Source of the DNA: a virus
DNA length: 64,000 bases
IMG/VR virus record: IMGVR_UViG_3300027833_000028
Coordinates: 24,599-88,598 of that record
Reading direction: 5' to 3' (one strand)
The notes beneath the pieces are model-generated. The model saw nothing but the letters and a program-made list of their open reading frames with translations, made no database searches and had not been told where the DNA came from. Of the stretch, positions 29,801-42,000 are shown piece by piece (the stretch's first letter is position 1; each line of letters starts with the position of its first letter). The translations under genes were made by a program, and so were the position numbers.

Positions 29801-30081
29801 ATGATAATGGTATAACTAATACAGCTGACTATAGAGTTATTAAAAATGGGACTGGAAATTACATGCTTGATTATTCAGTTAATTATTATAATCCTTATGA
29901 TCCAAATGCTGAAAATTATAGTGAATATACAACTGACACAGGCACAGTTCAAATGGATTTTAGAAATGGCTTAATGGGAATTGATCAACAGATGATAAAT
30001 CTGCAAGCTCAGTATCAAGAAATTAGAAGAAATAACCAGGCCTTAAGAGAAAAAGATCAGGCTATTTACGGTAAAAAATAA
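26809..30081 (+). CDS. crAss-like cargo protein
   Basis: This 1090-aa protein begins ATYIKGADTYLPDIKPFTPD and continues with a helical block (VLETRQDKYDTNF, YADLSRNDTKERRDQYAEQI, SGMDLSLAQNV). From memory this start is characteristic of crAss-like cargo proteins encoded just before the virion RNA polymerase. The body is helical, Gln/Asn-rich and without membrane segments. Residues ~345-470 are likely coiled coil. No catalytic motif is seen. It probably packs inside the particle with the polymerase and is ejected with it. It is 11 nt upstream of the polymerase gene. Confidence 0.65.
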   Translation: MATYIKGADTYLPDIKPFTPDYKFLSAVLETRQDKYDTNFKATNDLYNKVVYADLSRNDTKERRDQYAEQIAPQIEKISGMDLSLAQNVNAAKDVFAPFYEDDITVKDVVYTSRYREEMKTANLLLNSPDRTVQATYWKTGERAMQYQMDAFINADPDKALQMGLPKYVPDANLFEMSQQMLENMDPPLKMKRDRFAKKANPKFNPNKPVSETNQREIANSDWIITEQNGAQVTGAALQQIRNRLMEAPRVQAAYQTEAYVKGMDWATQAVNEGRAANLEQGQELWASETIRRLDKINELRMAQDMQALSKAEKANVSWANYKGANGIIEGSQLDQANTEQLSRTEQFKAALEAKKRIREEAALPSKTLGNTLNKAYSMLMQNNIMADMRESAQAWSARDYEYEMRENKYALQDKQFKMDMSKIRANASNALNLEKVKQKNRVDLKLLENELEGSRSNSPLGDAVSSAYTTLGDGNTIDLATDKKNKITENPDMIQRTKDQFTEADGKLAATQVNDIVNMMSLMNPRGDNSSQDQTYGIQVTGENGELKEFRGSIEQIKTKLLEQSTNDEGVSTGYKNRDLIAKIYSDKNTEFTNTRQQALDNPNMVLSRDQRTSYDQLYEKMNGINGTNTQVKGVEQFVQTAYNKFEEANNVTTASVKKEEKHVRNLMDNGNFPNIFKDGIPLNKEEYINMVKEGIKDGKITNVNLDWKVDTGTNNKDYMIQATETEYTENYATTVYLRNPDGSPKMILDEKAVNDEAGMVYDALKKGLNKRLTGQQDSNVNSGDFNSARYGINGSFTDVVSNPTYNYSINPLVNNPDNEQEMANMINQVKSLQATNTPYGLGVGRLNKDSELLSKNALASKVYNLWLEDLNTWINNPKRSNTDAIAPIGVLAYMPVYDKANVGDKTHAGYELKFSQEWLASKVKGPKDAEYGALTKEDLKKLKGVGENNNDSGIFLVFDQSQDLNVKAKKNDYYSSTEIDILGGDDSNYHDYSVPNDNGITNTADYRVIKNGTGNYMLDYSVNYYNPYDPNAENYSEYTTDTGTVQMDFRNGLMGIDQQMINLQAQYQEIRRNNQALREKDQAIYGKK

Positions 30082-30092
30082 ATCATAAGTAA

Positions 30093-33000
30093 ATGGAAAA
30101 CGAATCAAAAACACCATTACAAGAACTCAACCAAGCATCTTTAAGACCTGCCCCAAGTGTAATACCTGACGGGCAGTTCCGCTTTGAGCCTATTGAAGAG
30201 TTGTTTGAAACCCCAGAGGAAAAGTTTAATGATTATGCTATGAGTGGTAATTTAGCTGCTGATGATATATCTGGAGTTAATTTAGTGAAGTCTGATATAG
30301 ATAAATATGGTATTGGAGCTATGGCTAGTTTGGGTATAGCTGATCCTGGTACTGCTACTGATACATATAATCCAATAAAACAAAATAGACCTGATAGTAA
30401 TGAGAATACCTTTTCAATGACGAAGAGGTTACTAACTTTAGATGACACACCTGTGTCAGAGAAAAAGGTTGCCCCTGCATTTTCAGGCATGAGGCAAACT
30501 CAATTTATGAGGTATTACGAACATCCTGAATTTAATAACTTAGGATATTCTCCATATGCAAATATGGAAAACTACTATAATGAAAACTCAACTATTTATG
30601 ATGACATGGCTAGGATGAGAGGAAACTGGTGGTCATTAGTTGGTACTGGTCTTGATTCTGTATATGGATCTATGTTTAGTGGAGGAGATTTTTTAGAACC
30701 TGATCTTGAATCTGCTACTGCATTTGAAGACAAGATGGGAATCATGAGTTCTACAAGAGGTGGTTTTGGAGGCTTTGTAAATAACCTAGCAGCTAACTCT
30801 GCTTACACGGGAGGTATACTTATTTCTATAGCAGCTGAAGAATTGATATTAGCTGGAGTAACTGCTTTGTCTGGAGGTACAGCAGCACCAGTTACTATTG
30901 CTAAGACAGGTGCAAATGTTGTTAAAGGTGCTAAAGCAATTTTTAGCTTTACTAAAATGTTTGAAAAAACAAGAAAGATATTATCAAAAGCTAAAGAGAT
31001 TGAAACTGCTAGAGATTTTTGGGTTGCCGCTAATGGTGGTAGAAAGATGGTTGCTGGTGCATTAAAAAAAGGATTTACCCCAAACACTTATAAAGCATTT
31101 AAAGAAATAAAGACTGCAAAAAATGCAGGTCAAAATATGTCTAATCTTGCCAAAATGAATTTAAAGTTTGGTGGATTTTATAGAGATATGAGAGCTGTTA
31201 ATTTAGCTGCGTCAGAGGCTAAGCTTGAAGCAGGTATGGCATACAACCAAGTCTTGAAGAATGGTATGAATAATTATTCTGCTGCTAATGGAGGCAAGAG
31301 TGTTGATGAATATGAAATGTCAAGAATTAGTAATGCGGCTAATAAAGCAGCATTTAAAACTATGATTGCTAATGCTCCTTTAATATATGCAAGCAACTGG
31401 CTTGTTCTTGGTAATGCATTAGGTGGATTTCAAAGAGGTGTTCAAAATACATTAGGTTCTGCTTTTGGAAAAGGCATTACTAAAAATGTAATTAATACAG
31501 CAGGTAAAAAAGTTGTTGATGCTGCGGGTAAAGTAATTAAAAATCCTTTTAAATATTTAGGAGGAAAAGAAGCAGGGTTCTTAGGACTCAAAAGATTAGG
31601 TGCAAAAATTAAAGCTGCTGGTGGTTGGAAAAGTGTGGCTGGTAGTGGTAGTATAGTTATGTTAGATTACTTTGCTGCAAATGTTGCAGAAGGTATACAA
31701 GAAGTTTCTCAAGAAGCAATTTCTGCAGCAACTGTTGGATACTATACAGAAATACTACAGAACCCAGCACAAGGTGGAGTTGCTTTGCAAAATCAAATGA
31801 TACTATCAGCAATGGGAGATCAGTTTTCTTCTGAAGGTGCTGGTGTATTTATGTCTGGTTTTTTAATGGGTGGTCTTGTACAACCTGTTCAATCAGTTTT
31901 TATGCAAGGTGTACCTTCTGTATTTAAGTATGGATTACAGGAAGCAGGTATAGGTCTAGCCACAAAGAAACAAAAGGAAACCTACGCTGAGTTTAGAAAA
32001 ACAAAGGACGAGATGATAGAGAGAATTGTTGACTCCTATAATAAATCTTGGAATAGTCAGGCTATAGATCCTTCTGAACTTTTTGATGTAAATAGATTAA
32101 ACTTCATGGTTCAGAAAGAGATGGCTGAAAAAATGAAAGATAGTACTTACAGACAAGATTTCTTTGGATTTAAAGATGCAGCAGATAATGCTAAGTTTCA
32201 GCAGTTCTATACTATGTTTGAAACTAATGGTACACAAAACTTTAGAAATCAACTACAAGGATTTTTAGAAATGTCTGATACTGAAATGATTGAGGCCTTT
32301 CCTGGAGTATCTAAGAAAGATCAAAAAGATGGTAAGTTAAGACAACGTATAAATGACACTATTATCCAGATGGATAAAATGGAAGAGAATTATAATAAAC
32401 TTAAAGATAAATTTATTAATCCATTTGATGAAACAAAATATAACCGCAAGACACAAGAGAAAGAATACATTAATGAGTTAGTAAATAGAGCAGGGTATGA
32501 TCATGCACGTTATTTATATATGTTTACTAATCAAGGATTCATGTCTGCTGTAGAAAGAGCAGATGGAATATACAGTAAACTTCAAGCAGAACCATTATTT
32601 CAAAAAATGGCTGCTAGTGATATTACTACTTTGCTTGACCCAGCATCAATAGAAAGAGAGATAATTATTCTTGAACAAGAAATTGAAGCCTTTGAAGGAA
32701 CCCCAGAAGGAGCAGCAACAGCAGCATCACCTAAAAAGGAAAAAATAAATAGACTTAAAGCTATTCAAAAGATTGTTAATGATCCTAAAAATAGATTTAA
32801 GAACGGAACATTTAAAAGAAACAAGGCACTTAAAGACAGTTTAAGGTCAGAGTTTAAAAACTATGTAAGATTCCTAGCAAAGAATGAAGGTTCTTTTATT
32901 AATGAAGATAATATTGATTCTGCATTAACTGATATTGTAGACTACTATGCTTTAAACAATAGAGCTAAGGTGTATGATAAGGCAATTGAGTTCATGAATA

Positions 33001-36000
33001 ACCCTGAGAAATTTGCTGAAATGGTAGCTAGATCTCAAGCTCTATCTAAAAATAGATTAGATGGCAGAATTAAAGAAACAAAAGCTGCATTAGAAAAATA
33101 CACAGATATTATTTTAGCAAATCAATTAGTAAATGATTTAACTAAAGATCCAATTGGAGCTTATGCTGATGAAGGGCAAATGGCATTGTTTTTACAAACA
33201 GGAGATTCACGCTTTTTAATAAACTTCTATGATGAAAATGGAGAGATAATTGAAGGTGTTCATGATGTTAAGTATAAAATGATACAAAGACTTATTGAGG
33301 TATATAACTCTACTAGGTCTGATCAAACAACTGAAAAGGATTTAACAGAAGATCAAAAAGAAGATGCTAAAGTTAATGATGTAGAAAATCAAAAGTCTGA
33401 TATTGAAATGATGCTTGAGAATGCAGGTATTGAATTATCTGTTGATACAATAACTATAAGCCCATATCTAGATGAGGTCTTAAGAAACGCATATAGAAAG
33501 TATAAAGCAAGAATGGCTGCCTCTGGTAAGCCCAGCTTATCTGCACAAGAATGGAAAAGTACTGCTGAGGCATTAGATTTAAAAAATGTTTTTAATGCTA
33601 TTAAACAAGTATGGGCAGCTGGTGCAATGACACAAAACCCTGCTGGAGAAACTTTATTTACAAGTCCTATAGAGCAATCACTTGTTGACTCTGATACAGG
33701 ATTTAAAGAATTTTTATCTACACCTAAACAGCAATTGTTAGCAGAGAACCCATTAATTACTTCAATATTAAATCAAACAACTATTACACTAGATGATATA
33801 TTTGAGCAACCAAACGTTGCTGATAATACAGAAGTAGCTGGAGGAGTAGATCCTGTTGGTGAAGGTGTAGTTGCTGATCTATATAAACGAGAAGTAAAAA
33901 CATCCGGAGAAGAAACAATTATAATCTATGAGTTACTTGATAAAAAAGGAAATAAATTATCTCCTGAAATATTAGATTTTGTAGATGAACAATTTGATTC
34001 ATTAAGAGGAACATTTAATGAGTCTCAGGCTACTGAAGCATATGAAGCTTTAAAAGCTATTGATTCACAAGCACCAGATTCAACACCGTTTGAGTTTGAT
34101 GGTGTTGACGGTTTGTTTTATGGAATGACTATTTACAAAGGAAGTGAAAAGTATATTATAATTCAAAAGCCTAACAAATCAAAAACATTTGGTAAGAATC
34201 AAAAGCTTAGAGTAATTAAAGCATCTAATAATGTAGGACCAATATCTGAAAGAAAATTTGAGTACATAAAACAAGGTGAGTTTTCAAATGTATTTACTCA
34301 AGAAGAAATAACAATGGATGTATTGGATGACACTGTTAGTAAATTAGATGTCAACTCATTACTTAGTCCTTATGCACATGCAAATAGAGCAGATACAAAA
34401 GGTATGTCTGAAGATGCAATAGCATCAATGATGACATCACAAAATGCTGAAGGTAAGGAAAGATTAAAAATTATATTAAAGGAATTAACTACTGAGGAAA
34501 GAGAACAGTTAGAATTTGTTGTATATGCAAATCCTAGCCCAACAACTGTAAATGATTATGTTATACGTAATATGTCAGGTGTTGAATATAAATCAGCTAA
34601 TCCTCTTATAAAAAGATATTCTAGTGAATATGTTATTGGTATTAGAATAAACAATACAGTAACTCAAGAAAGAATAAATGCAAAATTAATTGAACAGAAG
34701 GTTGATCCAAGTGATTCACCAGATGGAATTTTTGCATATATGAATAATGCTTCATTCTTAATTAAAGATCAATTGACAGGAGCTGATGTAGATCCTAGAA
34801 CAATGAACTTAAGACAAGCTCAAAATGTAATGTATAGTGCGTTTGGAAAAACCATTACTACAGAAGAGCAGTTAAAAGAAATACAAAAAGCATTTATTCT
34901 AAATTCTATAATTACTACAACATTTAACAATCTTGGTGTAGATGGAGAGAAGCAATTCTTTGGTATTAATGATCTACCTTTTAATATTGATTTAAATCAG
35001 AAAGGTGGTAGAACAGTATATAGCAATGGTAATCCTGTGTTTATAGAAGCTCTTGACTATCAATATGCTGATGAAAATAATAACTACTTTGTGTTTGATT
35101 TAAAGTATGACAAAGGAGTTGGTGGAAGAATATATAACTATAGTTCAACTGCAGAGGATAGTGTTGCTTTAGAAAAACAAATTCTCCTTCAATTAGAAAA
35201 GCAAGGTATTAATAAAGATACTATGCTAGCTGGTAAAGACAGATATTTAGCTGCAGTAAAGTTACCCAATGGGCAGTATAGATTGGTTAATCTTAAAGCT
35301 GTATCATATACAAAAATAGAACGTGATGCACTTTTTGTTGAAATAATTGACAAGTCCAAAGAGATTCAAAAGATTAAAGATGCTGCCAAAAGACAAGCTG
35401 CAGCATTTAAATATAATGAGGAACTGCAAGAAAAACTTTTCCTAAGTAGTGCACGAGGGAATCAAATTGAATTAAACATTGGTGAAGACGGTAGCATATA
35501 CTTATCACTTGACAGAACTGTTGGAGAAGAAAATGAAAAGATTGCTAATGAAGGAATTGATACCGATGTAGTTAATTCAGATACAGATGCTGTTAAGATT
35601 ATAGAAGGTTTATTTACTAAGTATAATAGTAATGAGGCAGTAAATGATTATGATGCAAAAATAAGAGATAAGAATATAAGAAAGTCTTTTCCAACTGGAG
35701 CTCCTACTCAAGATATTATTGATAAGAGTACAACTGAGGTTGCTATACAGGTTGCAACGGACAATTCATTAGTGCTTTCTGCTGAGGCAGATGCAATAAA
35801 TGCACAGAGAGCTGTTGCATTTGCTAGCATTAAACCTAAAAATGAAGACAGAAGAGTTGAAGATGAGGCAGCTTTACCTGAGATAGCAGAAGAAGCTGAG
35901 GATAGTACTGCAGACATGTCAGATGATGAGATACAAAAAAGGGTTGATAATGACTTTAATAGTAATCCATTAGGCATTGAGCATATAATCAATAAGGAAC

Positions 36001-39000
36001 TTAGAGGTGAAGAACTTAATGATGCAGAAAAGAAAATGATGAATAACCCTGTTATTGCTAACGGGGTAAACATACGTGTTAGTTTAGCAGGTGGTAGAGG
36101 AAGTCTAGTACCTGAAGGAAAAACAAAAGAAACCTCATTAGATAAAGAAAAAGCAAAACTAAAAGCACTTAGAGATAAATTAATAGAAGGTAAAAAAGGT
36201 GTAGATAAAATTGATGCTTTAGATAAAAGTCCTGAGTATCAAAAACAATTAGCATTAGTAAAGAAGCTTTCTAAAACAGCAAACAAATTAGTTGAAGCAA
36301 CTACAGAAACAGAAAGAATAGAAGACTATAATGAATTTCTTGACTGGGCTAATGAATCATTACCATCTATAATTGGTATTGAAGATATTTTAACATTGGC
36401 TGATAACGGTATTAGCAAAGGCTACAAAAGAGTTGGTGCATTTGTATTAGATATCCATCAAGTAGCTGGGGGTGTCAGTGTAAACGGAACTGTTTATGTT
36501 GGGGCAAACAATCCATTTAAATATCATGAGGCTTTTCATGGTGTGTTTAGAATGTTACTTACACAAGAACAAATAGATAGATACAGAAAGTTTGCTAAGA
36601 TAGAACTAAAAGCAAAATATGGCTCTCAATATAAAACAGAGCTAGAAAAATTTAGAACTTCTGCTAAGCAATATGAAGACATGTCTGATCTTGAATTAGA
36701 AAATGAATTTGCAGAAGAATACATGGCAGATGAATTTGAAGCATTTAAAAAAGATCCTAGAAGTTCAAAAACCAATACAGAAATAAAATCATTTTTTACT
36801 AAGATAATAGAATGGATTAAAGGTGTGCTAGGTAAATACACATCTAATGAACTTCTAACATTATATGAAAATATTGATGCTGGTAAGTTTAAGAGTGCAA
36901 CATTACAACAAAATGAATTTACTTCTTTAGCAGGAATAACTGTTGCTAATGCTTTAGTAAGACATGATGTAGTATCTAAAGATGAAGATGTATCAGGTTT
37001 CTTATATTTAGATTCTGATGTAGTAGATCCTTTAATTAGATCTATGGCAGGTATGTTTATAACTAAGGTTAATAAAATAGAAGAAGCAACTTATAATCCT
37101 AATGATGTTTATAATGACTTGTCTAGAGACTTTAGAGTCTTATTAGATCCAGATGACCCAAGCAATAAAATCTTAGGGCCTGGTAAAGTTAAACAACTTC
37201 AAGAATTAGAAGATGCATTTACTAATTACCCAGAAGATATTAAGAAAGAAGTTTTTGGTTTAATTAATATTATATCAGATCAAGATTCACAAAATGAATT
37301 AAATTCAGAAATTGAAGAGGACGGAACAGGAGTAAGAAAAGCAGATGAATTTGATAAAGATGCATCTGAGATAGGTGGATTTAATTCATTGGCTCAGAAG
37401 GTGAGAGCATATATTGCTACAACAACAATGGTAGGTGTTGACTTTTTTGGTAAGACTGAATTAAAAGATGGTGTGCCTTTGATTGTACCTGTCAAATTTA
37501 ATGAAGCATATAACGGATTATTAAAAGCTGTTTCAAACATAAGTGATCCTATAGTAATGCTAAGAAGGATGTATACATATTCAAGGTTAAATCCTAATAT
37601 GTCTTCTGTAGTTGATAAGCTATTTAATGATGCAAACTTAGACCTTGATACCTTGGCTTCTGATACACCATTTATAAATGTATCTAATCCAAACCTATTA
37701 CAATCAATGCTTAAAGGTTTTGAAAACTATAAGGTAGATTATTTATTCAATGAAAGAGATGGTGCAGGAAACATACTAATATACACCGCATCTGAAAGAG
37801 ATGATATAAATGCTCAACTAGACGAATGGTCTCAAGCATATATATTTAAAAGAAAACAAATGAACCTTGATGCTTCAGGTAGCAGGATAGAGGATTTACT
37901 TGGTCTGGTTAAGAACATGGAGAATATACTTGGATCAAAAACCAAGAACAAATCAAACGAAGCAACTCAAAAACTTGCAGTAGAGCATTCAGAAAAATTA
38001 TTTGAATTAACTGGGATAAGATTAAGTCCAATGTTTCTTAACTACAGTTACGTTAAAACATTTGACTACAGTAAACTAGATGCTGAGCAAAAGATATTAT
38101 ATAACTCATATTCTATAGAGCCAATATCAGAACAGTTCTTAGTTACTTTGTATGATCTTATGTATAAGGATTCTAATATATTTTCTAAGAAGTCTGATGG
38201 TATGGCTTCTAGACTTACCTATATCAGTTTAAGTAACGCTGCGCTTGATGAGTCTATTGGAGCATCTTCTTTTATTAATCCTAATGGAGATTTGGTTTAT
38301 GGACATCAACTACCAACTTATCATTTAAAAGCGGTAGCACAATTAAACAACTCAAATATATTAGATAAATTTTCTGCTGATAAATATTTAGATAGAAATT
38401 ATTTATTAAATAATGTAGCATTTCTAAATTTATCTGATCAAGGTAGAATTAAAGTAACTAGAATAGCAGGTAGTAAAATAAAATCTGTTGTTTCTACTGA
38501 TCTAAACAATGATGCTCAAGAAGATATATTAAATACATCTTTGAATGATAGTAGATCTACACAAAGCTTTGGTGAGTTTACTCCTCAAGAGTTTGCTGTA
38601 TCTTTAATTAATAATTACGTTGCTAACTTTAACAGAAGAAGTGGTAAGAATGATATGGTAGATGGTGTTGGACAAATACCTACAGCAACAGCACCTGTAT
38701 TCTTACGAGTTATGGAAGCTGCTAATACAGGAGACTTAGTTAGTCTGCCTATAATTAAAGCGGTAACAATGAAAGGTGATAATGTTGAATTAACACCTCA
38801 ACTTGTAAATGCATTTATAAATAGAATAGCATCAGAGTTTGAAAGAATAAACAGAGAAGCTATAGCCTTTGAAGAATTTGGAGATAATATTGCAGGTTAT
38901 AATGATTCTATGCAAGGCAGAGCATTTAGTTTTGTAAACACAGGTTTGTTATTAGATCCTCTTACTCAGCAAACATTAGCTAATGTAGCTATCACAGCAG

Positions 39001-42000
39001 GTAAGGCTAAACAAGAAATGACATTTGAACAAGGAGTTAAGTTAGCATTGGGTATATCTACTTCAGGTATAAGAGCCGAAGTGGAAAATGGATTAAATGA
39101 AGCATTTGCAGGATTTGATGCAATGCTTAATAAACTTCAAGTAAAGAATAATTTATCTACTCAAGTTAGACAAGGATTAACAATAGGTGAAGGGGTGGCT
39201 AGAACTATGGTTGATATAGCCGGTTCTCAGTTAAACTTAAATACTAATGAATCACATAACTTACAACAGATATTTTTTAATAACTGGATTAACGCAGCAT
39301 CAATTAATGATCTTTTATTAGGAGATCAAGCAGTCTCTTTACAAAGTATGATTGATAAAGTTAAAAGAGCTAAGCTAAATAATTCTGCATATTACAGTGC
39401 ATCTAGTTTACTTGTTGCACCTGAACTTGGAATTACTCATGCTAGTACAAACTTTGACATGTATGCTTTTGATGAGATTCAAGAGGTATCTTCTTTAACA
39501 GGAAATAATATTGATAGTGCAGATGCGCAAGCATACATAACAACTAAAGGTTCAAGGTATGCAACCTTTGCTTTTGGTAGACTGAGTCCATCTATGGCTG
39601 GCATGTATGATACATTAGATAGAGGAGAAGCTCCAACGAGTGATGATGTTTTTGGTACTAGTGAAAACCCAATTGGTTTTGCTAAAAAACAAGATTTAAT
39701 AAACTCTAAGAAATATGTTTATATGGATGGTAAGACTGCCATCAAAATGTCTGTTACTGTTTTAACTAAAGAGTACACGTCTAATTATAATGCTGCATTG
39801 GGCAAGTGGGAAGCTAAACCTACAATGAAACAACTTCATTATTTGCGTGAGCAGATGGAGGCCAATGAAGATGCAAATAATAATTTTGCTATGGCGGCTC
39901 CATTATCTGCTGTAAAGATGATGAAGAGTAACATAAACAAATTGAATGATGACTTTAGTGGTTTTGACACAAGTCAAAATTTAACATCTACTAATTTAAG
40001 AACTGAGTATTTAGGTTTACAAGTTGTTCAACCATCTAATAAGATGGAGATAACTGACATGACTCAGATTAAAGATATAATTACATCTGAACAAGATGAC
40101 CTTGTTGAAATTCCTGGAATGGGTTTAAATGAAAAGGGTCAGGTAATGAGAGTTGGAGATGTCAGAAGATTATATAATGAAGCTATATCAAAAAGGGTTA
40201 CATTAAAATATAAAAACAAAAGAAATTTAATATTTACTTTTGACACTGCATTAGATGAATTTAAATTATCTAAAAAGAAAGGTGCTATAACTCCAAATCT
40301 TGCAGCATTTTTAAATTATGCACAGGGTTCTCTAAAAGCATCTGGCTCAGCATCAAACTTGTTAGAGTTTTTTGCAACTGAAGGTGGAGAGCAAAAGTAT
40401 AATCTTAACAATCCTTTTACAGCTAAAAAATATGAGCAATTGTTTCTTTCATATTTTAGTAAAGGAACACTAAGAGAGAAAATCCCTGGTACTTCTTTAG
40501 CTTTAGTATCATCATTTGGTACTAGATACTATAGAATGGTATATGAAGTTAAGAACGGTATACCTGTAAGATCAGAAATAATAAGACAGACACAATGGAA
40601 AGGTGGAGATGCAGTTGAAACTATGCCTGGTGATGGAGTATATCCAAATGGACAAGTTGTTATAGATGTATTGAGAACAGGTCTTATGGATTACACAGAT
40701 CCTACTGATCCATCTACATCAACAGGTGAAAGGTATAGTGAGGTTGTTATGCCAGCTATGGATAAAAACGTAATGGATTTAATAGCCAACACTGATGCTA
40801 AAATACCTGATGCTATATCTAAAATGTTTGGTGTACGTATACCAACACAAGATAAACACTCAGCGGTAAATATGAAAGTTGTTGATTTCATGCCTGCATA
40901 CTATGGTTCATCTGCTATATTCCCTAAAGAATTAGTTGAGGTATCAGGAGCAGATTTTGATATAGATAAAGTGTATGCTAAAATTAAAGAGTACTATTTA
41001 GATAGCAAAAATAACTTTGTTGCTTATGGTAAAGGAGATCCATATACTGAATATGTATTGAATATAAATAAACTAACTGCCAAAGAAGGTACTACGTATA
41101 ATTCTGCAGCTAAATTATTTAATAATGATGAGATAGCAATTAGATTGGAGAATTCATTAACACCTTCAGAAATGAACAGACTGACTGATCCAGATGGTGC
41201 TAACCGATTTACTGAAGATTCTTTAAGAGCAGCATTAGTTCTGGGTCTTCCATCAACTAAAGCTAAGTTTGATAAGTATGTTAAGAAACATGGTACACCA
41301 AATGAAGCTATATTAAACAATGATATTTTAGATTACAATTATGCTCTTGCAGGTAACACAGGAATGACTGGAACTGAATTGAGCATGCAAGAAAACAAAA
41401 GTGATTTGCCTATTGCATACCAAGCAGCAGACATAGAAGTATTAAAAACTGCGTTTGATGAGCTTGTTAATAATGAGAATATACAACTGTTTAAAGACAG
41501 ACAAGATTCACCTATAGATATAGATACATTGACGGGTATGATACAATCATTTGAGGCAAACAAGGGCTCTGCAATTGGAGCAGTTGTTTTACCAAATGCA
41601 TATTTGAATTTACTTACTGAATACAAAATTGAATTATTTAAAGAAGTTAGAATAGGAAATAATAAATATCCTGGGTTTGGAGGTAAGTTAATAAACGGTG
41701 AGAGAAAGCAAGATATAATATCTTCTTTAGTTACAATGGAAACAGATAATGCTAAAGAAAGATTTATTGCCAAGTTGGGATTAAACAGACATGCTGTAGG
41801 TATGGCTGCTAATATGACATCATTAGGAATACCTTTAAAAACAACTCTTCTTTTATTGAACTCTGCAGAAGTAAGAGATCTATATAATCTTTCTATGAAC
41901 AAAAAGGATAAGATGGATCCGGGGTTAGATGATTTATTAGAAAGAAGAATTGGTTCATTAGATGCTAATATAAAAGCTGAGGCAGATAGAACAGGCAAGA

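Noticed and set aside
41339-41998. 219-aa minus-strand ORF inside the polymerase gene
   Set aside because: It is fully antisense to the polymerase frame and its composition looks like reverse-complement coding; not a gene.
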